Positions 23,201-33,810 of a stretch of 64,000 nucleotides of DNA are shown here, piece by piece (within the stretch, counting starts at the first letter, position 1; each line of letters begins with the position of its first letter). This DNA is from Klebsormidium nitens (lineage: Eukaryota > Streptophyta > Klebsormidiophyceae > Klebsormidiales > Klebsormidiaceae). The notes beneath the pieces were generated by a model that did no database searches, was not told the origin of the DNA, and was given only the letters and a program-made list of their open reading frames with translations. The position numbers and the translations under genes were made by a program. The DNA lies in contig DF237329.1 of NCBI GenBank assembly GCA_000708835.1, positions 26,571 through 90,570 of the forward strand, given 5' to 3'.

Positions 23201-24044
23201 CAGGTACCCTAACTTGAAGAGCGTGAAGGAGATGATCTACAAGCGGGGGTACGGCAAGCTGAACAAGCAAAGGATTCCTTTGACAGACAACGCCGTCATT
23301 GAGGAGGTAAGAATCGAACATCTCTTATCAGGAGGAAGATTGCTTTGCAAGGGTTGAAGCGGCGATAGTAGATTGGACTAGAAGGGTGACCTCGTTCACA
23401 ATTTGAGTGCAGTCGACATTTCATCTCTGAAAGTGTTACCAGAGTTTAGACGTGTTGACACTCTGGTTGTAGTGGTCATGACCCTCTTGAACTGCACGCT
23501 TGTTTACCCGATGGAAAGCTGACGTGCTACTCAAGTTCTGTGTAAGTCGGGACGGCAAAGCAAGTTAAAACACCTCGAAGACGACAGGAATTGACGATCC
23601 CCCTCATAGCAGAAGGATTCGGTTCTGCGGACCCAGTCATGCAGACGCAGCTCTTCCTCCTTGAGCGCTTCCTTTCGACAGAGCGTCGACGAGTTTGGTC
23701 GTGCGCACGACGACCTGCAGTCCGCCCATACGAAGTTAGCACTGAAGGAGTCGAACACATAGGTCTCGTCCATACTGACGTCAGGAGGCATTTATGCTGA
23801 CGTCAGCACTTCCGTTCTTCGCGCGCAGGCTTTGGGCAAGTTCGGCATCATCTGCATCGAGGACCTGATCCACGAGATCTACACAGTGGGCCCCCACTTC
23901 AAGGAGGCCAACAACTACCTGTGGCCGTTCAAGCTGTCGGCGCCCCTCGGCGGGCTCAAGAAGAAGCGGACCCACTACATCGAGGGGGGGGATGCCGGGA
24001 ACCGGGAACTCAAGATCAACAACTTGATCAGGAGAATGAACTAG
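20224..24044 (+). CDS. RPL7: 60S ribosomal protein L7 (uL30)
   Basis: Five exons (20224-20271, 20758-20922, 21950-22185, 23204-23306, 23829-24044) join in frame and give 255 residues, close to the usual length for eukaryotic L7. Exon 2 encodes the basic eukaryote-specific N-terminal arm ([19 protein letters not shown]). Exons 3-5 encode the uL30 core: [73 protein letters not shown] and the end [11 protein letters not shown]...LIRRMN. The protein is a structural component of the large cytosolic ribosomal subunit. Introns are long (487, 1027, 1018 and 522 bases). Intron 3 contains a strong box C/D snoRNA candidate at 22726-22824. Confidence 0.97.
22726..22824 (+). ncRNA. Intronic box C/D snoRNA candidate
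   Basis: Within RPL7 intron 3, a C box ATGATGA (22733-22739) and a D box CTGA (22815-22818) are bracketed by a perfect terminal stem. GGCGGA (22726-22731) pairs with TCCGCC (22819-22824). Pairing extends outward, with small bulges, to GACTG (22710-22714) and CAGTC (22833-22837). The size is about 99 nt. A weak C'-like TTGATGC lies near 22758. Ribosomal protein introns are classic snoRNA hosts. The guide target was not determined. Confidence 0.72.
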
Positions 24045-25702
24045 GGCGGATGGACGGTGCTAGCGGGCTTTGCGTTCTTGTGCCGGGGACGCGGGGCTTG
24101 AAAATGTTGTGTCTACCTTAAATTCTGTTTCCATGCGTGTCATATGCGGTGCCAACATGGAATGATGGGCGTGTAACTGCTCTACAAATGATGGCTTTTA
24201 CAAGCCACGTCCAAGCAGATTGAGTTGTCTTCATGCAAAACATAGAAAGTGGATACTATTGATCTGCTTGGTCAGTGGGAGGCGTGTCAGGATCATCCTT
24301 GTCCGCCTCTGATTCGGCATGCCAGGCATGCTTAAGTTATGTACTGCATTTCCTGTTTGTAAATGATTCTGTAATTGGCAACCCCGCCAGCTTTGGTTGG
24401 ATCATGTGAATGCGTAAGCCGTAGAGTGCACTGCCCCTGCATGAGGGTAGTGTGCAACGGCGCAACCTACATACAATCCCATACTTAATGGTCTTTGCGT
24501 TTAACATGTATCTCTTATACGAATAGAAGCATGGCGGCACGCTTCAAAACTGTGGTAGCTTAGTAACCTATAAAAGCGTATGTCATGATGGTGTCTTGTT
24601 TTTCGTTGAGCTGTAGCCAGTGGCGGCGCCGGGCCATAGGCTTCTCATGGATTACAATGTTGTTAGCATGAGCTTGAAAGTGTGAGTCGGCTTATAAATT
24701 GAAATACAACTACCGGCCTACCAGCAATCACCCATACACCGTTCAGACGCTACAACTCTGGCCGGATGTATGCAGCCCACTAAGCAACGAAATTTGGAAA
24801 CGCTTACTTAGGCTTTTGCAGAGGGCTTCGATCAAAACATCTGACCAACAAGTTCTTGTGACGGACTCTATCTTGTGCTAGGCCAGGATGTTGGTAGCAG
24901 CGGGTCGGGTAGGAAGCATTTGGTAGGCTTTGAAGGACGATGGCTCGTGCGTCATCTTGATGGTACTATAGGTTGGAATGCAATCCTATGCGCCGCGGGC
25001 CATTATGAACCCCTGCCCGTTACTGATGCTATCCTACTTAGCGTGTGGCGCCGTTAATGACCATTGACAGTGCTAGTTCATAACCATTCTGAATACATTG
25101 ATTTGCAAGTGAGGGCTAGGCGTACGGCCACCGTAGCGGTTTAAGCTGGATTTCGACCGTCATAAACGCGCACTGATCATCCAGGATGAGGGGGTTCTGC
25201 ATCGCAAGATGTCAATTGCACAATCTAAGCATGAGCTACTAGCCCTTTCAATCCGGAAATTCGATTGACCTTCCATGCCCGCTTGTCGGATATGTAACCA
25301 AGTTTTCAGTTGCGATGACTCACTGAAAACCAATGCTTTGACAAATTAATTCAATGCAACGGGATGAAACGAGGCTGAAAACATTGTACAAGGCGTACCG
25401 AAGAGTCACTCGGGTCCCTCTTTTGGAGGATGTCGGGCTAATGCATCTTGAATATCAAAACACATTGGGATGCGTTGACCCGATTCTTAACCGCTCAATT
25501 CCAGACAACGTTCTTGTGCCCTAAAGCTTTTCGGCGGATACGATCTGCCCCACAAACTTCTTATCGCAGCGTCAAGAGCACGACTCAAGCAAGCAATCCA
25601 CACACGCGAATCATCATCGATTTTAGTTCAACTCTGTCAGAGTGTTACTTCACAACATGTTGATCCAGATCCAACCGTTCCGCTCCTCTACTGAATTGCG
25701 TA
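24045..25702. other. Intergenic region, no gene recognised
   Basis: This holds the 3' flanks of RPL7 (+) and the first MYND gene (-), which are convergent. The short open frames here show no motif, and I saw no repeats. Confidence 0.5.
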
Positions 25703-27022
25703 CTAGCGCCGGGTGCGGATATCTTTGGAAGTTCCTCCTTCAGGGATCCATGCCATGATGGTACCTGTCCTTCCCCCAGCTGAACTGTTGTCGTTTGGAA
25801 CTTCGGCTAAGCCAACGGCCATCTTGTAGGGACAGGTTGGGTCTACTTCGGTCACGTTTGGGAGGTTAGTACACCACTGCTTGTGGGCCTTCACCCAGTC
25901 TGCCTTCTGACACTCCTGGGAGGACAGACGACGTCTATGAATGGGAGGCCGCCGGTGGAAGGTCAGATTCAGAATCTTAAATAAACCCGCGCATTGATCA
26001 GTTCTAAAAGATTGCATTCTTGAGGGTCACCGTGACGTTTATACCGACCTTGAACTTGCAATAACTGAAAAACTCGCCTGGATTTGCACGAGGATTTTGA
26101 AGTCAATCGTGATTGCTGAAAAGGCACCAAGTGGACGCAGACTACCAAACCTTCGGATACCTATCACGTTATAAGGAGACTCGACTGACAGTTGACGCTC
26201 AACTTGTTTCTGTGCTTGTAGACGGCTCCAATCATTCAGACTTAAATTGTCGTGCACAGATTTCCGCAGGAGTTCCTACTTCAAGCCCTGTGGCCCTCAT
26301 AGAGAAGCAAGCTCTTTGAACGACACGTGGATGGAAAAACATCCATGCCTTGTCGCGAGGTGCCATCAGAAGGAAACTTGCAACAGATCAAAAATTCTCA
26401 AAAACGCTCTCACATTCACGTAAGCGAGCCTTTCTTGTCTATATTGGGTAAGCCGAAATCGAATACCTCTCATCTTTTTAGACGGAGAAGTAGAGCCAAC
26501 CAGCGCCATCCTTCCCTTGTCCTTCCAAGGACCAGAGCACAGTTCTCTTCATTACTAACCAATCCACTGCGCTTGAGAGCTCGATGAAAGACGCTCCAAA
26601 CTGTCCGCTCATTCTTCTCTTCAGTTGATCTTGGTATAAAGCAGCTTTGACACAATCTCTTCACTCACCTTGCTGCAGTACCACACTAAATGGCACGCGG
26701 TGCACTTCTTGAGCCTCACGTCCGTCTCCCGGCGCGGAATACGGGGCTTTCTCCGGCAGTACTGACAGATCGGGTTCTCCCAGCGAAACTTCACGAGCAT
26801 ATACGTGTCAGGGAGCCAGTGCGGCTGTTCACTGTCGCTCAGAGCCCGGCGGACGATCTCCCGGTTGCGCTCCAACTCACACTGCGGGTATTTGCTGAGC
26901 GCGAGCTGGAACTCGGGGAAATCCACTGGGACAGTCTTAACCCTGGTGTCAAAGTCTGGCTCGCGCTCCCAGGCAACGACTTCCTTGGACACCTTTGGCC
27001 GGTGCTTCTTTCCGGGGGCCAT
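25703..27022 (-). CDS. MYND-type zinc-finger protein, copy 1
   Basis: Two exons (27022-26669 and 25915-25703) join in frame and give 188 residues. The N-terminus is basic (MAPGKKHRPKVSKEV) and followed by a family-specific block (VAWEREPDFDTR, KYPQCELERNREIVRRAL). A MYND finger spans the splice junction: CQYC and KCTAC, then WYCSK in exon 1, and ECQKADWVKAHKQWC in exon 2. All Cys and His ligands are present. The C-terminus (NLPNVTEVDPTCPYK onward) has no known domain. MYND fingers bind proline-rich partners or sit in SMYD methyltransferases, but no SET domain is present. A paralogue with the same intron position lies at 31317-32213. The gene is the left arm of a duplicated divergent gene pair. 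Confidence 0.82.
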
Positions 27023-28229
27023 TCAGCCAATCTGCACTGGGAAGATGAGCATTACACGCGAGTCTTTCGACTTGTCAGGATGCCTTTTTGGGCCCAGCTT
27101 TAAAAGCCACTTCAGAGGCAAAGCTAGACCGCAGATACCAAAAAGTCAGCCCGCAAAGATAACGCCAAAATGGAAGGCACAGCTCCTTTCAATCGCAACT
27201 TACTCAGTGACGGCAAACCGATAAACAAGACAATCAGCCACGCATTTGTCTTCCGACAAAGCAAAGCTGAAAGAAGAAATCAGGAGCTCAGCCGTTCTCA
27301 ATATCGGCGAAATTCCTGATATCTACGAGAGCGACTTCAAGTGTACACGGAGTTCTGGCCGGTGTAGTCAGAAATGACCACAGATGTGACGTTCAATGTT
27401 TTCTCAGCTTCTCCCAAAGCCTGATCAATCAAAGCAGAGTATTTTGTTGAACGCGTAATTCAGCCTTCATTTGGGCTTGCAATAAGCTCATGTCAATAAG
27501 CTCGTGCTGGCTCTGCACCTCAACCCGAACGGGAAATTCAGTTGGAGCGCAAACCAGAAATGTCGCCTGTTTCTTTCTCTTGCTTAGAAAATTGAATTTT
27601 GAGTGCTTCGCTTCACTCCTTGCAGAAAGAGAGAATCTGAGAAGCTACATGCTGTCGCAGAATAAGGCTTAATCCTCATCTTCGATTCGGAAGAGACAAC
27701 AAATGTGCATAAATTCTACCCAAAGTGATGAAGTCTGGCCAATCGAATCTTCTCCAGGAGGCGAATGACGCGCACTTAATTAACCTCAAAATCTTGACTT
27801 CATCATCCAAATTTATACCAGGTATGTACTGAGGGCTTATCAGACTCTCGAATGAGTCAACTTCAATAAAGATGGAAATTAGCAATAAGCTCAAAAGCTG
27901 AAGAGAACAAGGGGAAATGGAAGCTTGTGCTCACCAGTTAGAATAACCCTCCAAAGCAATTTGTCACCTGTCCGAGTCAGCTATCAGCTCCAGGGGTCAG
28001 CTTAAGTCAGCGCTCTGCTCCAATCAAAGCACCAGGTCTCTTATGTCATTTGAACTTTCCCTTTCAAGCGAGCACCCAAGCTTTAGCACTTGTACAGCGC
28101 AGGCGCCCCGAAGCTTTCTGATGCGCCGAACCTTCAAACTCACACGGCAAGAAAAACACAAAATCCGCTGCCCTGTGGCGCGCCGACCCCAATCTTTGAA
28201 GCCCTTCAATCCCTCTTCTCAGATCATTC
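27023..28229. other. Upstream region of MYND copy 1
   Basis: No coding sequence was recognised. The stretch corresponds in position to 32214-33240 upstream of MYND copy 2, with patchy similarity (for example a CAGCGCTCTGCTC block near 28008 and 33036). It is the remains of a shared divergent promoter region. Confidence 0.45.
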
Positions 28230-30340
28230 TCGTCTTACTAGTAACAGAAAATGGCGCCGCTCCATTTGAAGATGGCAGTAAAGGCCCCGGCGCTGCATCG
28301 AGTGCGCACCATTGCTGACCATGCACGACGACGATCGGCTGAGCTAGCTGAGCTAAGGCAAGCTAAGGTGAAGCATCGATCGTCAATGGAGAAGAAACAA
28401 CCGACGCGACACAACTGAGACTACATATATGGATCTGATGCAAGCTACAGCGTCGAATCGTCGTCAGATTGGGATGGCGGATTATCATCTTCGACAGGAA
28501 ATGTCGCCTCTTGTTTGATCCAAGAGTTGGGAAATCTTCGACGCGCTTCACTGCCCGACATAGTTGACGGTTCCGCTCCAGTACATACGCGACGAGACCG
28601 GGAAGATCTTCAGCTGCGGAGGCTGCGGTGTAGGCTCACTGGCCTTGGAAATTGTACGCGCGAGCGCGTACGCGCGTGCGCTGGACAAAGAGCCCGACCT
28701 GGGCGGCCGCGTAAGAGGGGCGACCCGTTCCCACACTGGGATCTGCCCTTCGCCCGTCATGATTGCGTGCGCTCCGGGGACAATGTTGCCGCCGCGAATG
28801 ACTATTTTTGGCTGCAGGAAGATTCGTGTGCCGGCACCGCGCAATCAACCCCACCCCGGCTCTGTTCCTCGTTCTTGCCGTCGTCTCACTTCGAAGCCAG
28901 AGATGCCCAAACCGCCGGCCGGACCACCGAAACCCGGGCACTGGAGCGGTTGAAAGTCAATCAGCTGAATGGGCGAGGACCCAAGCGGTGTCTGAAGCGA
29001 AGCCTGTCAGATGGCCGGCCGCGAAGCCGCCCACGGCCAAACTTTCAAACTGTCCGCACTACGAAGCGCGTGGAGCCGCCGATGCTGCGAATTAGGTCTG
29101 GAGCCACGAGGCAGTCTACGCGGACGGCAGCAAGAAAGGGGCACCTTAAAGTCTTCGCGCGCGCGCGAGAGGACGAGAAGGGAGGTGAACAGCCGGGAAA
29201 GTGGAGAGGTTTACCGAGAGCGACGAAAACAGCAAGGAACTAGAGGAGCGAGGTCCTTCTTCAAGGGCAGAAGCTGAGGAGACGGCGGGGGCTTGGCCGC
29301 AGACCAAGAATCTTCAATTTAGCAATAGTAAGCTTTAGCAATAGTAAGCTCACCAGCCTGGGACGGGTAGGGTTAGTTTGGGGGTTAGGGTGGGTTCGGG
29401 TGCGGAGCGGGTGATTCTGTAGGTTAGATTTTTAGTGTTAGTGTTGGAGCTTACTATTGCTAGCCCTTACTATTGCTAAATTGAAGAGACATCCGCAGAC
29501 CGCACCCGGAGAGGCTCCCAAAGGCTGGGCTGGCGTCAGCCAGGGCGCGGATGACGTCAGGGACCTCGCGGCGCGCATGCTAGGATCGCAAGAAGAGGCG
29601 GCCGGCGCGGTCAGGTGGAAGAATCGGGGGTCAGATCCGTCCGCACAGCTGAGGACGAGTTCCTTCCGCCCAGTCGATTCATGAGGAAACTAAGAGAGTC
29701 CCGGGTGGGGAAGAGGCAGAAAGACGGCTCGGGGATTGAGGACGGAATGGGCGGACGTGGCAGATGGTGCACCGGAACGGGTACCGATGAAGCGGAATGG
29801 AACGATGAGAAACGTGGCGAGGAAAAGGGAGGCGGCGAAGAAAAGTGATGAGAGTTGGAACTTGCTAGTCCGGAGGACTTACAACGGAGCACGGAAACGG
29901 GATGGGGGAATGTAGCGCACACGGGGAAGTCAACCCGCCGTTTTTTTGAAAGAATCTGGAGCAGCGCCTAAGAGCAGATCAAAGCGGCGGCATTAAGCGA
30001 GCTGTCCAGCGGGCGATCGGACGATTCGGAGCTGATTGAGAATGTCCTGTCCGGATTGGAAGCAGAAACGGAAAAGATTGGGACGCCGGATTGGAGAGAA
30101 CAGCCCGGTGAAGAAGTGACTGGGAAATTGAGTCCAGCTCATTGATCGATGGAGTAACCGGTCTCAAGATACTCAGGGCGATCATATGGAAGACGTGATC
30201 TCGACCAAGGGGGCCGGAGTCGGCTGATTTTACCGGAAAGATTGACAGCAGTCTGGGTGCGAGCACGGGTTGGGAGACAAATGGGGGCCAGGCAGAAGGG
30301 GAACGAAATGCCGTCAGAGTTGAACTTTCTTTGAACATTT
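28230..30340 (+). pseudogene. Deleted remnant of the RRM-like repeat gene
   Basis: 28230-28540 matches the 5' flank of the large gene at about 33260-33560 (AAATGGCGCCGCTCC against AAATGGCACTGCTCC; CGACGCGACA). From about 28600 the sequence jumps to the last repeat domain and tail of that gene (39655-41390): GATCTTCA, then GCGCGTACGCGCGTGCG, GCCCGACCTGGGCGGCCGCG, TTCGTGTGCCGGCACCGCGC and later CAGGCAGAAGGGGAACGA near the end. The coiled-coil region and the first two domains are deleted. Frames are broken repeatedly, and an inverted-repeat element sits at 29306-29492. This is a pseudogene produced by duplication and deletion. Confidence 0.78.
29306..29492. mobile_element. MITE-like element with terminal inverted repeats
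   Basis: A perfect 22-base inverted repeat (29311-29332 and 29466-29487) begins TCTTCAATTTAGCAATAG. Each arm contains a second copy of the TTAGCAATAGTAAGC unit, so the ends are doubled. CCGCAGACC occurs directly at 29297-29305 and 29493-29501, a possible 9-base target-site duplication of the kind made by Mutator-like elements. The functional paralogue lacks the insert at the matching place (near 40500). The interior is GT-rich with TTAGGG-like stretches and has no coding capacity. Confidence 0.72.
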
Positions 30341-31316
30341 AAAACAAAGACTCTTGCCAAAAAAGATCGACCTTTTGAGGAGCAGACAGACTTCTTGTCG
30401 TCCTTTGCAGCAGCAATTCTTCGCTCTTCTGACGGTGTTCGGCGGCTGTACTCAGCCAGTGCATGTCAACTTTCTTCATTTGAAACATGATGGAAAAGAC
30501 ACACTCTACGGCTATTGGCAAAAGCACTTTCTAACGAGGTTAGGTTTCGCCAAACCCTAACACTGTCGACGATAGTATCGTGGCCGGCAAGCTCAGCGCG
30601 ATCTGTCCAGTAGAACTTTTGCGCACGTGCCAGAGCGCAGCTCCGCGGGAACGGTGAAAGCTGAAGGGTTTTTACGTGCACGCATGCTCGCAACGGATTT
30701 CCACCAACAAGGAGCACGTCAACTTAGCTGTCCGTATCTCATGCACATCCGAGAGACTGTCGTTCGAAATCTGCCTCATTTACAATCTATTCATGGGCCC
30801 TTCAGTTACGATGCGCACAAAAGGTAGCTGGTTCATGCAAGGGCTGCTAAATTACTTATGAAGGCAAACACGTATGCCTTTGTAGATCAAGCAAAAACGA
30901 ATGATTCTCGGACGAAGCTTGAAGAACTTTGTTTTTATCGAACTAACTAAATTGGACGGTCACCATCATGGGTAGCACTGTTGTGAAGCTTACTCAGAGG
31001 TCTATCGGAGCACAGATGGATGCTGCGCAAATTTCTTGTCACATGCATTTTTGTTTGCGAAGGCCACACGCATTGGGGTTGCACAGCAAACTGAACCCCC
31101 CCTCGATTCATAGGAGGCGAAAAGTCCTGACGAGTAGCCGAATTTGTCCCCAAGTATCCACGAAAACGGATCGCCGATTGAGTCCGGAATGACCATCTAA
31201 TCAGCATCTCCTCAGCTGAGCAGCTGCTGAAAGTCCCCTTCTCAATCAGACGCTTTGCAGGTTCGAGCAACTGTTGTCGCTATCCTAATCATGTTAGACG
31301 CAGCTCGACGTACGGA
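30341..31316. other. Intergenic region, no gene recognised
   Basis: This lies between the end of the RRM-repeat remnant and the 3' end of MYND copy 2. No motif or repeat was recognised in the short frames. It probably contains the junction of the segmental duplication. Confidence 0.45.
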
Positions 31317-32213
31317 TCAATCACTTGGCGGATACGGTACAACTCTCAGCGGGACCTCTACTTTTCCTTCCAAAACCGCTAGTCTGTCTTCTCGAGACCA
31401 TTCCGCGCTAACCACCCTCAATTGGTATGGACACTCGGGGTCCACTTCGGTCACGTTCGGAAGGTTCGTACACCACTTCTTGTGCGCCTTTACCCAGTCC
31501 GCTCTTTGGCAGTCCTGAGCATTGAGATATTGTCTCGTCAGCAAAGTCGAGTACAGTAAATCGAGGATTTTACCGGCTTTCCTTGCTCACTGATCGTGTC
31601 ACGCTCTACGTAATTGACGCCGAAACCTTGCATGGGATTTGAGGTCGAAAACACTTTGACGTGAGCCTTGTGAGTTTTCTGTGTCTTATCATATAAGTCA
31701 CCACCCAGACGGATGTTTCCTTCTTGCCAGAAGCCCCCTGGAATCCCTGAAACCCTAAGAAGAGAAACGTGGGTGCATTCAGTCCCTCAGAACACCTTCG
31801 AGATTGTGACATACAGTCGCTTGCGTTCACCACTGCAGCACAGCTATGCAATTCCACCTCACCTTGCTGCAGTACCACACCAAGTGACACGCCGTGCACT
31901 TCGTCAGCGTGACGTCAGCCTCCTCGCACGGTTCCTGGGGCTTCCTCATACAGTTATGACAGATCGGGTTCTCCCACCGGCCCCTCACAAGCTCAGCTTT
32001 GCTCGGGAGACCAAAGTTCGGCCTGTTCCCCATGCCCTGGCGGACGATCTCGTGGTTGCGGTCGACTTCGCACTGCGGGTACTTGCTGACAGCGAGCTGG
32101 AACTCGGGGGAGTCTACCGGGACGGTCATCGCCCTGGTGTCAAAGTCTGGCTCGCGCTCCCAGGCGACCACCTCCGGGGACACCTTTGGCCGGTCCTTCT
32201 TGCGCGACGGCAT
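31317..32213 (-). CDS. MYND-type zinc-finger protein, copy 2
   Basis: Two exons (32213-31863 and 31514-31317) join in frame and give 182 residues, collinear with the copy at 25703-27022. The N-terminus is MPSRKKDRPKVSPEV. The shared block VAWEREPDFDTR and KYPQCEVDRNHEIVRQ follows. The MYND finger is split at the same codon: CHNC and KCTAC, WYCSK in exon 1, then DCQRADWVKAHKKWC in exon 2, with all ligands present. The C-terminus differs after CPYQLR. The intron is shorter than in copy 1 (348 against 753 bases). The gene is divergent from the RRM-like repeat gene that starts at 33811, and the pair was duplicated as a unit. Confidence 0.82.
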
Positions 32214-33810
32214 CTTCTTATCTGCAAAACGAGATTTGGAATGTTAGACACAGCTAAAGATATACTGTTCAATCAATGATCAGGAATGGAAAAAGACCCA
32301 GATACAGATCATCCGGGCCAAGCAAAGCCAGAAAGAAACTCATAGTTTGATCGTTTGGCCGTTGGAAGTCTGAATGCACGAATATCTGGGAAAACGAGTG
32401 CCCACGAGATTTTAGCTTGTGCAGTCGGCAAATCCATTGTCCGTGAGTTCCTTTTTGAGAATTCTTTACCAACTTCTTCAAACAAAGCTGGGCTGTCTGT
32501 GCTTCGAAGCAATGTTATTGACCTAAATTGCTTAAAACTCCTGTCAACAAGCTTACGCTATTTGTATATCTCTTGTTGCAGGTAAAAAGCTGATAGAAAA
32601 TCAGACACGAATTAGCCGTCTTTGAATCTTTCGTGCTTCCAAGCATGCCTTCTTATTGCTTTTCTATCATCCTGGCAGAAAGTGAGGGGTTCAGAAGCTG
32701 TATACGGTCATAATATGTACATATTGCTGCAGTCCGACTCTGCTTTGGTAGAAAAGTGGCACCAAAAGCCTCCAAGACAATCACGAAGCCTAGACACTGC
32801 AACTGACTTCCACTTGATTCCGAAACTGTGGCTTTACATGAGAGTTGACATCAAGTATGTTCTAAAGGCAATCTTAGAACTCTTGACATGTCAGCTTCAA
32901 CGACAAATGGATTTCAGTGATCAAGCTCCAAAAAAGAGAAAGAGGGAACTCTAAGCTTGTGCTCACGAGATGAAGGATACCTCGATGCTCGTTTTAATCT
33001 GCCTGATTACAACCAGCTCAAGGGTCATCTAGACTCAGCGCTCTGCTCTCATTATCGCACCTGATCCATTGATGAAGGGAAGCCTGGTATCAAACTTCAG
33101 CTCTTTTACGGCGCACGCAGCGCGTAGATTGCTCTATTTATGCTTCAAGTAATTATATATAAAGATCCGAGCTTAGGGATCGAATTTGCGTTTATGCTTT
33201 CCTCTGGCAACCTGTATGAATCGAAAAGTTCTTTCCCGCCACCTTCGAATGTGCTTGTCTGATCAGCATCAGAAATGGCACTGCTCCGCTTGAAAAGGCA
33301 TAAAAAGGCGCCGGCGCTACCTAAGTTTCAAATGTGCTACTGCTGATCATGCACGAAGCCTATTGGCTTGGCGAAGCATCGTCACATGGGGCAAAAAAGA
33401 TCGACGCGACATAAGCGGTGGTCCACTGCAGATCTGGAACCGACGAGTATAATTACGGCGTCGGATTCTAACCAGACCAAGAAGCAGGACGACATTCTTC
33501 GATGGAAATGTAATCACGCCTTGCTTGATCGTTGGAAAGACGTTCGAGACTTTACGGCACTACTCCACACCAACAATGCAGCGAAGTCCTGCAAGGAAGA
33601 CTGATTCCAAGAGCAAGCTGTCGAGACAATAAGGACAACTAGGACTCTGCTATTAGGAGGAGAAGTTAGCGCTCTTGATACTTGCCGAAGAAGGGTCGTT
33701 CTAGAGAGACTGACGACTCCTCGAAGGGAGGCGCTGTTCTTGGTTGTCAAGAAGATGCCTTTCGTTTGAAATGCCAGGAAGAGCACTAAAGAGCAATTAA
33801 GGTCTCCTGT
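32214..33810. other. Divergent intergenic region between MYND copy 2 and the RRM-like repeat gene
   Basis: About 1.6 kb between two divergent starts. 33240-33560 is similar to 28230-28540 in the left duplicate. No coding sequence was recognised. The region is expected to hold both promoters and the 5' leader of the RRM-like gene. Confidence 0.5.

Noticed and set aside
28515-29243. 242-residue plus-strand open frame
   Set aside because: It reads a shifted frame of the decayed RRM-repeat copy, so it is a by-product of GC-rich pseudogene sequence.
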